This document shows positions 21,092 through 32,695 of a stretch of DNA of 64,000 nucleotides, one piece after another. A program made the translations under genes and the position numbers. A model generated the notes under the pieces. It ran no database searches and was not told the origin of the DNA. It saw nothing but the letters and a program-made list of their open reading frames with translations. The DNA is taken from NCBI GenBank assembly GCA_024703915.1, contig CP087969.1, positions 3,844,001 through 3,908,000 of the forward strand. The letters run 5' to 3'. This stretch comes from Massilia sp. H-1 (GTDB taxonomy: Bacteria; Pseudomonadota; Gammaproteobacteria; Burkholderiales; Burkholderiaceae_D). Within the stretch, counting starts at the first letter, position 1; the number at the start of each line of letters is the position of its first letter.

Positions 21092-21591
21092 CTACTTCCA
21101 GGGCTTGTTCGCTGTTCTTGCGGCTGAACGATTGCGAACGGATCTCGCCATGCCACCCCGCACATTGAGCGTGTTGGCCTGGTTGGGCAGGAAGTCGGCC
21201 AGGATGTCGTGGTGCACGCGGGCGACCGCCGCCAGCGGCGTCTGTTCCAGTTCCTGGTACACGATGACGCTCTCGACGCCGGCATGGTCAGGCCGACCCA
21301 CTTGAGCGGCAGGCGCTTGCCGTCCGCGTCCAGCAGGTAGAAATGCGCGTCGATATAGTTGCGCAGCAGCGCTTCGCCGTCCGGCTCGGCCACGTCGATC
21401 TGGCGCCGGGCGCGCAGGGCGAGCAGGGCGTCGATATCGTGCGCCATGAGCGTGTGCACGACTTCGACGCTGCCGGTCTTGTCGTTGTGGGACAGGTCGG
21501 TGATCCCGGTGTGGAAGCGGTGCGCCAGGGCGGCGGCGCTGGCGCAGCACAGGGCCGCCGCCAGGATCAGGCGTGTCAGCGCGGCGCTCAT
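21092..21591 (-). CDS. DUF6702-like exported protein
   Basis: About 166 residues. Signal peptide LTRLILAAALCCASAAALA with cleavage before HRFHTGITDLSHN, then KTGSVEVVHTLMAHDIDALL, NYIDAHFYLLDADGKRLPLK and VIVYQELEQTPLAAVARVHH. This matches small periplasmic DUF6702 proteins, which are often encoded beside M1-type peptidases. ATG overlaps the stop of the upstream peptidase (ATGA), so it is made with it. Role not known. Break near 21280. Confidence 0.65.
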
Positions 21592-23938
21592 TGCGCTTCC
21601 TTCGGTTTGGCCAGCGGCGTGCGGAAGTCTTTCATCAGGTCGTCCTTGCCCTTGTCGGTCTTGAACAGCTCCACGCGCGACTGCGTGATCTTGCGCGGCC
21701 ATGCATTGTTGGTAGTGTCGATGTCGGCCGTTTCCCAGTACGGGTCCTGGGTCAGGCCCACCATCGGCTCGTCGGTCACGATCAGCTTGGTGATCTTCTT
21801 GGGCGAATAGCGCCACACTTCGGCCGGAATGCGCTGGATGATCTTCTTGCCGGACTTGAGCTCGAGCTCGAGCACCAGCGGCGTCACCAGCCCGCCCGCG
21901 TTGGAAAAGTCGGCCAGGTACAGGTGCTTGCCCTGCTTGAGCAGCGCTTTCTCCCAATCTTCCAGGCTTAGCCATGCCCTCGGCGGCCTTGTTGCGGTCC
22001 TTGTTGGTGACCGTGAATTCGTCATGCTCGTTGTAGAAATCCTTGAGGGCTTAGCTGGGCGTCCACGCGGCGCGCCGTGCCCTTGTCGCGCTGGACCGAG
22101 AGCGACTCCGGTTCCTCGTTCTTGCGGGCCCGCTTCCACGCCGCTTCGGTTTCCGGGTTCCTGGTGTTGATGCCGTATTCGGTGATCCCGTCCACGCTCA
22201 CGTCGACCGCGTCGTTGGTGTAGAACCAGCCGCGCCAGAACCAGTCAAGGTCGGTGCCGGAAGCGTCTTCCATGGTGCGGAAGAAGTCGGCCGGGGTGGG
22301 GCGCTTGAATTTCCAGCGCAGCGCGTACTCGCGGAAGGCGAAGTCGAACAGCTCGCGTCCCAGGACCGTCTCGCGCAGGATGTTGAGCGCGGTGGCCGGT
22401 TTGCCGTAGGCGTTGTGGCCGCGCTGGACGACGGAGTCCGAGTTGGTCATGATCGGCACCTGGTTCTTGCTGCGCATGTAGTCGACGATGGCGCGCGGCT
22501 CGCCGCGGCTGTCGAAGAAGTCTTCTTCCCATGCCCGTTCGGCCAGGTATTCCAGGAACGAGTTCAGGCCCTCGTCCATCCAGGTCCACTGGCGCTCGTC
22601 GGAATTGACGATCATCGGGAAGTAGTTGTGGCCCACCTCGTGGATGATGACGCCGATCAGGCCGTACTTGGTGCGGCGCGACCAGGTCAGTTCGCCCGTC
22701 TTTTTATCCTTGGTCGGGCGCGGGCCGTTAAAGGAGATCATCGGATACTCCATGCCGCCGATCGGTCCGTTGACCGACAGCGCGACCGGATACGGATAGT
22801 CGAACGCGTACTTGTTGTACTGCTCGACCGTATGGATGATCGCCTGGGTCGAGTATTTTTCCCACAGGGGATTTCCTTCCTTCGGATAGAAGGACATGGC
22901 CATCATGTCGGTGCCGCCCTTCTTGTAGCCCTGTGCGTCCCAGATGAACTTGCGGCTGGTGGCAAACGCAAAGTCGCGCACGTTGGCGGCCTTGAAGTGC
23001 CAGGTGCGGGTGTGCTTACGCCGCGCGTCTTCTCGGCCGCCTCGGCTTCCTGCTGGGTGACGATGATGACCGGGCGGGTCGCCGTTTTCGCCTGCTGCAG
23101 GCGCGCGCTGGGTCGCGGACAGGACCGCGTCGGGGTTTTGCAGCACGCCCGTGCTGGCCACGATATGGTCGCTCGGGACCGTGATCTCGACATCGTAGTC
23201 GCCGAATTCGAGCGTGAATTCGCCGTCGCCGATGTACTGCTTGTTCTGCCAGCCTACTGCGTCGTAGTAGGCGGCCATGCGCGGGAACCACTGCGCGATT
23301 TCAGACAGGTCATTCTTGTCGTCGAAGCGCTCGTAGCCGGTGCGCCGTCCCAGCACGTTCATTTCCGGGATATTGAAATTCCACGCCATCTGGAACGCGA
23401 TCTTCGCGCCCGGCGCGAGCGGCTGCGGCAGATCGATCCGCATCATGGTCTTGTTGATCGTGTGCTTGAGCGGCGCGCCGTTCGCGTCGCGCACCGCGGT
23501 GATGTTGAAGCCGCCGTCGAACGCGCGGCTCTCCATCAGGAAGCGCATCGTCTCGAAGCGCACGCCGTCGGCCTGGGTGCCCTTGGCCCAGGCTTCGCGC
23601 GAGGGCAGGGTGGCGGTCACCAGGCGGTCGGAGTCGGCGCGGAACATGTTCTGGTCCAGCTGGACCCACAGGTAGCCGAGCGTGTCGGGCGAGTTGTTAT
23701 GGTAGGTGACGTGCGCGTCGCCGATGAGGCGGCGGTTCGCTTCGTCGAGCGTGGCGCGCAGCTTGTAGTCGGCGCGCTGCTGCCAGTAGGCGTGGCCAGG
23801 CGCGCCGGACGCGGTGCGGACTTCGCCCGGTGTCGGCAGCAGTTCCTCGAGCTGGCGGAATTTGTCGTCGGCCAGGCTGGCGCCGGTGGCGGAGGCAGCC
23901 GCGAGCAGCGCGGCCAGGATGATGCTGGTCTTGAACAT
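21588..23938 (-). CDS. exported M1-family metallopeptidase (copy 2 of tandem)
   Basis: About 783 residues. Signal peptide FKTSIILAALLAAASATGAS. Zinc site [11 protein letters not shown] (HEXXH) with the downstream Glu in [29 protein letters not shown] is the exopeptidase (GAMEN-like) loop. The C-terminal part has [20 protein letters not shown]. Likely a periplasmic aminopeptidase. Downstream duplicate of the next peptidase gene, followed by overlapping DUF6702. Breaks near 23085, 23015, 22053 (GCCGGC read GCTAAGC) and 21968. Confidence 0.85.
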
Positions 23939-23943
23939 GGTGA

Positions 23944-26301
23944 TCACTTATTTTTTTGCGTCTTGAGCGGCGTGCGGTAGTCCTTCATCAGGTCATCCTT
24001 GCTCTTGTCGGTTTTAAACAGTTCCACGCATGGACTGCGCGATCTTGCGCGGCCATGCATTGTTGGTCGTATCGATGTCGGCCGTCTCCCAGTACGGGTC
24101 CTGGGTCAGGCCTACCATCGGCTCGTCGGTCACGATCAGCTTGGTGATCTTTTGGGCGAATAGCGCCACACTTCAGGCTTAAGCACGCTGGATGACCTTC
24201 TTGCCGGACTTGAGTTCGATCTCGAGCACCAGCGGCGTCACCAGCCCGCCCGCGTTGGAAAAGTCGACCAGGTACAGGTGCTTGCCCTGCTTGAGCAGCG
24301 CCTTTTCCCAGTCTTCCAGCTCGGCCACGCCCTCGGCGTACTTGTTGCAGGTCCTTGTTGGTGACGGTGAACTCGTCATGATCGTTGTAGAAGTCCTTCA
24401 GTTCCGGCTGGGCGTCGACGCGGCGCGGCACGCCCTTGTCGCGCTGGACCGAGATGGCGACCGGCTCGGCTTCGTGCTGCGCCTTCTTCCACGCCTTTTC
24501 GACTTCCGGATCTTTGGTATTGATGCCGTATTCGGTGATGCCGTCCACGCTCACGTCGACCGCGTCGGTGGTGTAGAACCAGCCGCGCCAGAACCAGTCA
24601 AGGTCGGTGCCGGAAGCGTCTTCCATGGTGCGGAAAAAATCGGCCGGGGTGGGACGCTTGAATTTCCAGCGCTGCGCATATTCGCGGAAGGCAAAGTCGA
24701 ACAGTTCGCGGCCGAGCACCGATTCTGCGCAGCACCGTCAGCGCCGCCATCGGCTTGGCGTAGGCGTTGGCGCCGAACTGGAGCAGCGATTCCGAATTGG
24801 TCATGATCGGCACCTGGTTCTTGCTGCGCATGTAGTCGACGATGGTGCGCGGCTCGCCGCGCGAGCGCGGATAGTCCTTTTCCCAGGCGTCCTGCGCCAG
24901 GCCCTGCACGAAGCTGTTCAGGCCCTCGTCCATCCAGGTCCACTGGCGCTCGTCGGAATTGACGATCATCGGGAAGTAGTTGTGGCCCACCTCGTGGATG
25001 ATGACGCCGATCAGGCCGTACTTGGTGCGGCGCGACCAGGTCAGTTCGCCCGTCTTCTTGTCCCGGTTCGGACGCGGGCCGTTGAACGAGATCATCGGGT
25101 ACTCCATGCCATGCACTTCTACCTGCTTGACCGAGATCGCCACCGGATACGGGTAGTCGAACGAATACTTGTTGTACTGTTCGATCGTATGGATGATCGC
25201 CTGGGTCGAGTATTTCTCCCACAGGGGATTGCCTTCCTTCGGATAGAAGGACATGGCCAGCATGTCGGTGCCGTCCTTCTTGTAACCCTGCGCATCCCAG
25301 ATGAACTTGCGGCTCGACGCAAAGGCGAAGTCGCGCACATTGGCGGCCTTGAAGTGCCAGGTGCGGCTGCCCTTGGCACGCGACTTTTCGGCCGCCTCGG
25401 CCTCCTTCTGGCTGACGATGATCACCGGGCGGCTGGCCGTTCTGGCCTGCGCCAGGCGCTGGCGCTGGACCGCGGAAAGCACCACGTCGGGATTTTGCAG
25501 CACGCCGGTGCTGGCCACGATATGGTCGCTCGGGACCGTCAGCTGGACGTCGTAGTCGCCGAATTCGAGCGTGAACTCGCCGCCGCCCAGGAACTGCTTG
25601 TGCTGCCAGCCGTAGACGTCGTAGTAGGCCGCCATGCGCGGATACCAGTATGCGATCTCGAAGATATCGTTCTTGTCGTCCTTGAAGTGCTCGAAGCCGC
25701 TGCTGCGAGCGTTCCAGGCGCGCGTCATTGATGCGGAAGCTGTAGTCGACGCTGAAGGCGAAGCGCTCGCCCGGGGCCAGCGGCGTGGCCAGGTCGATCC
25801 GCATCATGGTCTTGTTGATCGTGTACTTCAGCGGCTGGCCGTCGGCGCCCCGGACCGCGCCGATGCGGTAGCCGCCGTCGAAGTCGGGCACGCCGACGAT
25901 GGCGCGCATGCGCTCGAAGTGCAGGCCGTCTTCGTCGCTCTTGGCCTTGGACCAGGCGTCGCGCGACTCGACCGTGGCGGTGGTGACGGCGTCGGCGTCG
26001 GGGCGGAATTTGTTCTGGTCCAGCTGCAGCCACAGGTAGCGCAGCGTGTCGGGCGAACTATTATGGTAGGTGATGGTCGCGTTGCCGCTGATGCTGCGCG
26101 CCTCCTCGTCGAGCGTGGCGCGGATCGTGTAGTCGGCGCGCTGCTGCCAATAGCCGTGGCCGGGCGCTTGTGGCATTGCAGCACTGCGTTCGGGGTGGGC
26201 AGGATTTCGTCGAGCTGGCGGAATTTGTCGTCGGCGATCTCGGCGGCCGACACGGACAGGGAAAGGCAAAGGGCCGCAAAGGCCAACGGCAAACGGAGCA
26301 T
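23944..26301 (-). CDS. exported M1-family metallopeptidase (copy 1 of tandem)
   Basis: About 786 residues and closely similar to the following copy over its whole length. Signal peptide [30 protein letters not shown] and [10 protein letters not shown] form the zinc site, [15 protein letters not shown] is the GAMEN-like loop, and the end reads [18 protein letters not shown]. The two copies are 5 bp apart and on one strand, a tandem duplication. They differ in the GAMEN-side loop (VEVHGMEYP here, GPIGGMEYP in copy 2), so the specificities may differ. Breaks near 26165, 25715, 24723, 24350 and 24178. Confidence 0.85.
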
Positions 26302-26449
26302 GCGCTTCCTTGGTCTGGAACGATTTTGGGATCTGGCATTCTAAACTTACCGGATTTTCAATTGTCGTGCGGAATTGTAAAAAACCTGAAACATCGCACA
26401 AGCCGCGTTATGATGGACGCAGGCAATAATCTGGCGGGAGACGACGGGC

Positions 26450-27549
26450 ATGGATATTGATTTCAAGGCAACGATTTTGATCGTGGATGCCTCGGCCGAC
26501 CACCTGGTTCCGATGGAAGAATTGCTGCAGGAGCGGTACCACGTCAAGCTTGCCCGCAGCGGGGCCGACGCCCTGCGCGTGGCACGCCAGGCGCCGCATC
26601 CCGACCTGGTGCTGTTGCTTACCGCGCTGCCCGACATGAGCGGCTTTGCCGTGCTGGCCGATTTGCAGTGCCATTTCCTGAGCGCCGAAATTCCCGTCAT
26701 GTTCGTCGCCCCCGCCGACGCGGTGGCCGACCAGGAGCGCGCTGCAGGAAGGGGCCGCCGATGTGATCGGATTGCCGTTCGCACCCGGCATTCTGCTGGC
26801 CCGGGTCGGCCTGCACATGCAGCTGCGCGCCGCGCGCGCCATGCTCAAGGACCAGCGCAGCCACATGGCGCACGTGGTGTCGGAGCGCACGCGCGAGATC
26901 TCGCTGATGCAGGACGCGACCGTGATGGCGATGGCCTCGCTGGCCGAGTCGCGCGACGGCGACACCGGCAACCATATTCTGCGCACCCAGCATTACGTGG
27001 CGGCGCTGGCGCGCGAGCTGCGCTTTCACGCCCAGTACAGCGCCGAGCTCACCGACGAGAACATCGCCTTGCTGTTCAAGGCCGCGCCGCTGCACGACAT
27101 CGGCAAGGTGGGCGTGCCGGACGCAATCCTGCTCAAGCCGGGCAAGCTGACGGACGATGAATTCGAGATCATGAAGCAGCACACCGTCTACGGGCGCGAC
27201 GCGATCGCCGGGGTCGAACAGACGCTGGGCGGCAGCAACCAGTTCCTGCGCTATGCTTAGACGAGATCTGCCATTCGCACCAGGAGTACTGGGACGGTAC
27301 CGGCTATCCGCAGGGCCTGGCCTAAGCACCGCGATCCCGCTGTCGGCGCGCCTGATGGCGGTGGCCGACGTCTACGACGCCCTCATTTCGGTCCGTTCCT
27401 ACCGGCCCGCGTTTACCCACGAGACGGCGGTCGAACTGATCCGCCAGGCGCGCGGCGAGCACTTCGATCCGGATGTGGTCGACGCCATGCTGGCGATCGA
27501 GGAAAAGTTCAAAATCATCGCTTCGCGCTTCCAGGCCGGGGAGCGCTGA
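26450..27549 (+). CDS. HD-GYP domain protein with degenerate receiver
   Basis: About 367 residues. N-terminal receiver fold: ATILIVDASADHLVPMEE, then HPDLVLLLTALPDMSGF where the usual phosphoacceptor Asp is Leu, and VIGLPFAPGILLARV where the usual Lys is Leu. Then a helical linker and an HD-GYP phosphodiesterase domain: GDTGNHILRTQHYVAALA, the HD pair in AAPLHDIGKVGVPDAIL, and, after a break near 27258, a HQEYWDGTGYPQGL block (GYP motif), then RLMAVADVYDALIS. Likely breaks down cyclic di-GMP, but not through a normal phospho-switch. Breaks near 26745, 27260 and 27325. Confidence 0.85.
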
Positions 27550-27657
27550 ACTGTTGCGGCGGGCGTCCGCATTGTGAGATTTCCACTTGTCATTATGCTA
27601 TAGTCAGCTCACACGGACGGGCGCTGCCTGACCGATCCACACTCTGGAGCGCGATAG

Positions 27658-29971
27658 ATGCGGACTCAAGGCTACCTTGCGTTTGTAGTCGGAATTTGCC
27701 TGACCGTCTGGACCTGCCTGGTGGTGATGGACGCGCAACAGGCGCGCATCCGTAGTAACTTTCAGTACGATACCGAGAAGGTCGCGAGCGACACCAATGT
27801 GCGCCTGCAGATCTACTTCGACATGCTGCTCAGCATAAAAAGCAGCTTCGCCGTCAACCAGAACATGAACCGCGCGCAGTTCGCCCGCTTCGTGCAAGAA
27901 CTCAATCTCGCGCAGCGCTACCCCGGTTTTCAGGCGATCCAGTTCGTGCGCCGCGTGCTTAGCCGAACGGCTGCCCGCCTTCACGGCGGCGGTGCGGGCC
28001 GATACCTCGGTGGTGGGCGGCGGCTATCCCGCGTTCGCGATCCATCCCGTGATCGTCACCGATCCCCATTACATCATCGAATACACGGAGCCGCTCAAGG
28101 GCAACGAGAACGCTTCGGACTCGATCTGGCGGCACTGCCGCCGCACCGCGCCGCACTCGAATCGGGGCGCGACAGCGGCGAGATCGTCGCCACCGAACGG
28201 ATCACGCTGGTGCAGGACGCCACCGGCCTACCCGGGCTTCGTGGCGCGCGCCCCCGTGTACCGGCAGGGCATGCCCCTGACCTCGGTCGAGGAACGGCGG
28301 GCCGCGCTGGTGGGCTGGGTGGCGATCGTGTTCCGCGTGAATAACCTGATGAGCGAAGTGATCGACCCGGCGCTGCTGTCGCAGCTCACGTTCCGCATCC
28401 ACGACGCGGGCGATGTCGCCATGCCGGCGCCGCGGCCCTGGCCAGCCCGGCCAACATGATGTTCGATACCAACCGGCCCGACCAGCACCTGCTGCCCGGC
28501 CTGCGCGCGGAAAAGCGCCTGAACGTGGCGCAGCGCGAATGGGTGGTGGTGTTCGGCGCGCTCGCGGGCGGACGCTACAGCCAGGACATGACGACCGTGT
28601 ACGGGATCGGCATCGGCGGCCTGGTGGTCAGCACCCTGGTGGCCGCGCTGCTGTTCGCCTTCCACCGCAGCCGCGAACTGGCCGAGCAGGTGCGCATCAC
28701 GCTCGATGAACAGCGCGCCTTCCAGGACAGCGCGGCGGTCGGCATCGCCCTGTTCTCGCACGGCGTGATCGTGCGCTGCAACCGCGGCATGGAAGAGATG
28801 CTCGGCTACGCGCCCGGCACGCTCGAAGGCAACCCGACCTCGGTGCTGCGCCAGGTCGATGGCGGCGGGGTCGACGTGCTGGCGATCGATCCCGTCACCC
28901 ACCGCTGGCAGAGCGAACTGGAACTGGTGCGCAAGAACGGCAGCGTGATCTGGTGCCTGATCAATGGCAAGGCGGTCGATGCGGCCGACTTGAGCCGGGG
29001 CGGCGTGTGGGTGATCCAGGACATCAGCGACCGCAAGCACACCGAGGCGGCGCTGGACGATGCGCGCGACGGGCTCGAGACGAGCCTGTCCGAACTGGCG
29101 CGCCAAAAGGCCAATGTGGAGTCGGCGCACAGCGATTTGTCGTCGGTGCTGACGACGCTCAAGCAGGCCCAGACGAATCTGATCACGTCCGAAAAAAATG
29201 GCGTCGCTCGGTTCGCTCGTGGTAGGCTGTGGCGCACGAACTGAATACGCCGATCGGCAACAGCCTGCTGACCGCCACCGCGCTGGACGACATGGTGCGC
29301 GCGTTCGAGAAAAATACGCCGACGGCGGCGTCAAGCGCTCGGCGCTCGAGGCCCACATGACCGACATCCGCACCGCCTGCGGCATCATGACCAATTCGCT
29401 GCGGCGCGCGGCCGATCTGATCAACTCGTTCAAGCAGGTGGCGGTCGACCAGACCAGCGACAATCGGCGCCGCTTCGATCTGGCCGAAGTCATTCGCGAC
29501 ACCCACGCCACCTTCGCGGCCCAGCTCAAGCGCGCCAACTGCGAGACCAGCATCGAGTGCGAGCCGGGGCTGGTGCTCGATTCGTATCCAGGCAGTCTGG
29601 GGCAGGTGCTGTCGAACCTGATCAACAACGCGCTGCTGCACGCGTTCGAAGGGCGGGACAGCGGCAAGCTGTCGATCAGTGCGCGCCATGTCGACGACGA
29701 CCAGGTGCTGCTGGTGTTCCACGACGACGGCATCGGTATGCCGCCGCGCATCCTGCACCAGGTTTTCGATCCCTTCTTTACCACCAAGATGGGGCAGGGC
29801 GGATCGGGACTGGGCATGAACATCGTCTACAACATGGTGACCGGCATGCTGGGCGGGACGATCGAGATCGAATCGGCGCCGGGCAAGGGAACCACGGTCA
29901 CCATCGTGGTGCCGTGCAAGGCGCCCAAGCGCGACGCCGAGAGCGGCAGCATGAATCTGCTGATGCTCTAG
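27658..29971 (+). CDS. CHASE-PAS sensor histidine kinase
   Basis: About 771 residues. Membrane helix at 7-25 (LAFVVGICLTVWTCLVV), periplasmic CHASE domain (RYPGFQAIQFVRRVL, YIIEYTEPLKGNENAF, RAPVYRQGMPL), second helix IGGLVVSTLVAALLFAF, PAS domain (FQDSAAVGIALFSHGVIVRC to VWVIQDISDRKHTE), coiled coil, H-box AVAHELNTPIGNSL, N-box VLSNLINNALLHAF and G-boxes DDGIGMPP and GSGLGMNIVYNM. Senses an external small ligand. No partner regulator is adjacent, though the HD-GYP gene ends 108 bp upstream on the same strand. Breaks near 27960, 28110, 28230, 28430, 29215 and 29305. Confidence 0.85.
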
Positions 29972-29980
29972 CCTGGCGGC

Positions 29981-30799
29981 TCAGGCGCGGTAGCGCGCCC
30001 GCAGCAGCGCGGCCATCGCCACATTCAATTCCCACGCATCGGACACCAGCTCGCCCGTGTAGGGCAGGGCGGCCGTGTACGGCGCCGGGCCGAATTCCGG
30101 CGTCAGCGTCATGGTCGCGGCACCGGCCGCGCGGCGCAGGGCGACGATGCGGTCCCACCACTGCAGGTGGGCGTCCAGCTCCTGCGCCCATTCCGGCGCG
30201 CGGAAGTCGCTTACCTGCGGACCCTGGGCATGGCCAACGCGGGCGTGAATGTGGCGCGCGTGCGGCAGCGTGGCCGCCAGCGTTTGCGGCTGGTCCTGCA
30301 GCAGCGACTCGCAGGCGCAGCACCAGTGCGACAGGTCGGCCGTGAGCGCCAGGTCCGGCAGCGCGCTCAGATACGGCAGCAGCAGCGCCGGATGGCCCGA
30401 GAAGCGGCTGCGGTGGATCTCGTGGTAGACCGGCACGCCGTGGGCGGCGCCGATGCTGTCGGCCAGGGCCAGCAGTTCCAGATTCTGTTCGCGGCTGTAG
30501 AAGTCCTTGCCCGTATGCGAATTGACGAACAGGGGCCGCGCGGCGCAGGCGTTGTTCAGGTAGCGCGCCAGCGCTTCCCGGTGTTCCGCGAATTCAGGAT
30601 GAAACACGGTTTCCCATTGCTGGGCGATGAGGCGCAGGCCCGCTTGCGCGATCCGGCCGGTCCAGTCGCTACGCTCGGCGGCGTCCAGCGGCAGCGACAT
30701 CTCGATGCCGTCGAAGCCTGCCTCCTTCACGCGGTCGATGAATACCTGCGGCGCCAGTGCGTTGCTGCCCCAGTGGGGCGCGAAGATCAGGATCTCCAT
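29981..30799 (-). CDS. sugar phosphate isomerase/epimerase (TIM barrel)
   Basis: Unbroken 272-codon gene, a rare intact one here. Xylose-isomerase-like TIM barrel: EILIFAPHWGSNAL, AGFDGIEMSLPLDA (first Glu), VPVYHEIHRSRFSGHP (Glu and His), LALTADLSHWCC (metal Asp), HARHIHARVGHAQGPQV (metal His, basic pocket) and MTLTPEFGPAPYT (last Glu). Substrate unknown. The ATG lies immediately 3' of the dioxygenase stop (TAAATG), so the pair forms an operon for one carbohydrate or inositol-like compound. Confidence 0.85.
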   Translation of the reverse strand: MEILIFAPHWGSNALAPQVFIDRVKEAGFDGIEMSLPLDAAERSDWTGRIAQAGLRLIAQQWETVFHPEFAEHREALARYLNNACAARPLFVNSHTGKDFYSREQNLELLALADSIGAAHGVPVYHEIHRSRFSGHPALLLPYLSALPDLALTADLSHWCCACESLLQDQPQTLAATLPHARHIHARVGHAQGPQVSDFRAPEWAQELDAHLQWWDRIVALRRAAGAATMTLTPEFGPAPYTAALPYTGELVSDAWELNVAMAALLRARYRA

Positions 30800-31640
30800 T
30801 TAGATGAAGCCGCGTACGGGGGAAGCTGGCGTCGCGCTGGATCCAGTTGCGCGGCGAGTAGAGCGTGGTGCCGTCGGTCGCGTGCAGCGTGTAGGCATGG
30901 CGCGACACGGGCGAGCGGTTGGGCGCGCTGTAGTGGGGCAGCAGGCCGTGGAAGCAGACCAGGCTGCCCGCCTTCGCTTCGAGCGACACGGCCACGCTGT
31001 CGTCCGGCCATGGCGTGCTGTCGAGCTTTTCCATGCGGATGTCGTCGCCGTCGCGCACGAAGCGCTCGCGCATCGGGCCGCGGTGGCCGCCCGGTTCGAC
31101 CCACAGGCAGCCGTTCTCGATGGTGGCGTCTTCGAGCGCGAACCAGAAGGTCGTCACGCTGACCGGGGTGGTCTCAAAAAAGTCGCGTCCTGGTGCCAGC
31201 GCACTTCGCCGCCGATGCCGGGCTGCTTGAAGATGTACATCGACTGCCAGACTTTGACATCCCTGAGACCAAGGTCGCTGGCCACCGCCGCCAGTTTCGG
31301 ATCGCGCGAAAACTGTTCGAACACGGGGTCGAGGTCGTGCAGCGCGTGCCCGATCTTGTTGATCGAGAGCGATTTGTCCTGTTTCAGCTTGCCTTCGGCG
31401 TCGAAGGCTTCTTCCTCGAAGAAGCAGCGGATCGTGTTGTCCGAACGGAGGAAGTAGTCGTCCGTGGCCGTCAGCTGGTTCTGGGTGGTAAAGATGCTGC
31501 GGTTTTCGCCTGCATCGAATTCGTTGACAATCTCATGCGCAGCGCTGGCGCAGGGCGGCAATCGCTTCGATGCTCTTGAAGCCTGGAATGACGAGGTAGC
31601 CGTCGCGCTCGAACTGCGTGCGCTGGTCTTGGTTCAGCAT
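30800..31640 (-). CDS. phytanoyl-CoA dioxygenase-like 2OG-Fe oxygenase
   Basis: About 280 residues. LNQDQRTQFERDGYLVIPGF is the typical PhyH start, GEVRWHQDATFFETTP holds the H-x-D iron ligands, GCLWVEPGGHRGPMRERF and SLVCFHGLLPHYSAPNRS follow, and RHAYTLHATDG has the 2-oxoglutarate-binding Arg region. Iron(II)/2-oxoglutarate oxygenase of unknown substrate. Co-transcribed with the isomerase (TAAATG) and probably controlled by the divergent LysR regulator. Breaks near 31545, 31180 and 30815. Confidence 0.82.
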
Positions 31641-31670
31641 GGGTACTGCTCCTGGATGCGGGGATCTGTC

Positions 31671-31699
31671 ATTGTAGGCGGGCAAGGATTGAGCAACAA
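31671..31699 (-). promoter_or_regulatory. promoter of the dioxygenase-isomerase operon
   Basis: On the minus strand TTGTTG (31699-31694) and TACAAT (31676-31671) are 17 bases apart, 31 bases before the dioxygenase ATG. Expected start near 31664. Confidence 0.5.
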
Positions 31700-31718
31700 C
31701 CATGCAATTGGTTGACAT

Positions 31719-31741
31719 ATTGTCGCCAAAACGCAGACAAT
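31719..31741. promoter_or_regulatory. LysR-type operator, ATTGTC-N11-GACAAT
   Basis: A perfect 6-bp inverted repeat with 11-base spacing fits the T-N11-A LysR rule. Its centre is about 66 bases upstream of the predicted dioxygenase start, the standard activator position, and it ends 5 bases before the LysR start codon, where binding would repress the regulator itself. Confidence 0.65.
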
Positions 31742-31746
31742 CGGCC

Positions 31747-32695
31747 ATGGATCAACTGCAAGCAATGGAAATTTTCGCCGAAGTGGCGCGCCTGAAGAGC
31801 TTTTCGGAAGCGGCGCGCTACTCAGGGCTCACGCGGGCCATGGTCAGCAAGGTGGTCGGGCAGCTGGAACAGCGCCTCGGCGCGCGCCTGCTGTACCGCT
31901 CCACGCGCGAAGTGAGCCTGACCGACGCCTAAGCCAGGCTTATCTGGCGCCGTGCGAGGCGACCCTGGAACTGGCGCGCGAGGCGGCGCGCGCGGTCAGC
32001 CCGGCGGGGGAAGAACTGGCCGGGCCGCTGCGGATCCAGGCGCCGTCCAGTTTCGGCAGCGAGTGGCTGGCCGACGCGCTGGCGCGTTTCAGTCTGCTGC
32101 ATCCGCGTCTGACGCCATCGCTGTTCGTGGACGACGCCCTGCTCGACCCGATCCGGCACGGCTTCGACCTGACCATCCGGGTCGGCGGGATTCCCGATAC
32201 GGGCGGCCTGGCTTCATGCGCGGCTGGCGCCTTGCCGGGGCGTGCTGTGCGCCAGTCCCTACTATCTGGCGCGCTGCGGCGTGCCCGATACGCCGGACGC
32301 GCTGCTGGCCCACCAGTGCCTGCACTTCAGCCACCTGACCGACGGCACCAGCTGGCATTTTTCGCGCAACGGGCAGGAGCGCACGGTGCGCGTCAATGCG
32401 GGCTTTACGTCGAATAACGGGCTGGTGCTGCATCAGGCGGCGTTGCGCGGGCTGGGGATCATCCTCCAGCACCACCTTCCTCGCGTGGCGCGATCTGCAG
32501 GCCGGGACGCTGGTGCGCGTGCTGCCCGGGTGGGAGCTGCCGCTCAATGACCTGACGGCGCTGTACCCGGCAAGCGGCAGACTTTCGCCGAAGGTGAGGG
32601 CGCTGATCGATTTTCTGGTGGAAGAGTATCAGCCGGTGCCGCCGTGGGACCGGCCGCCGGGCCAACTTGGACAGGACTCAGATGCTGTTTGCTAA
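31747..32695 (+). CDS. LysR-family transcriptional regulator
   Basis: About 316 residues. N-terminal helix-turn-helix: QAMEIFAEVARLKSFSEAAR, GLTRAMVSKVVGQLEQRLGA, LLYRSTREVSLTDAG. The effector domain has GPLRIQAPSSFGSEWLADAL, HGFDLTIRVGGIPDTGGLA and NNGLVLHQAALRGLGI. This is the CrgA-like group that controls nearby metabolic genes. Break at 31928, where GCCGGCCAG reads GCCTAAGCCAG, and near 32220 and 32465. Divergent from the dioxygenase operon with a fitting operator between. Confidence 0.87.
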
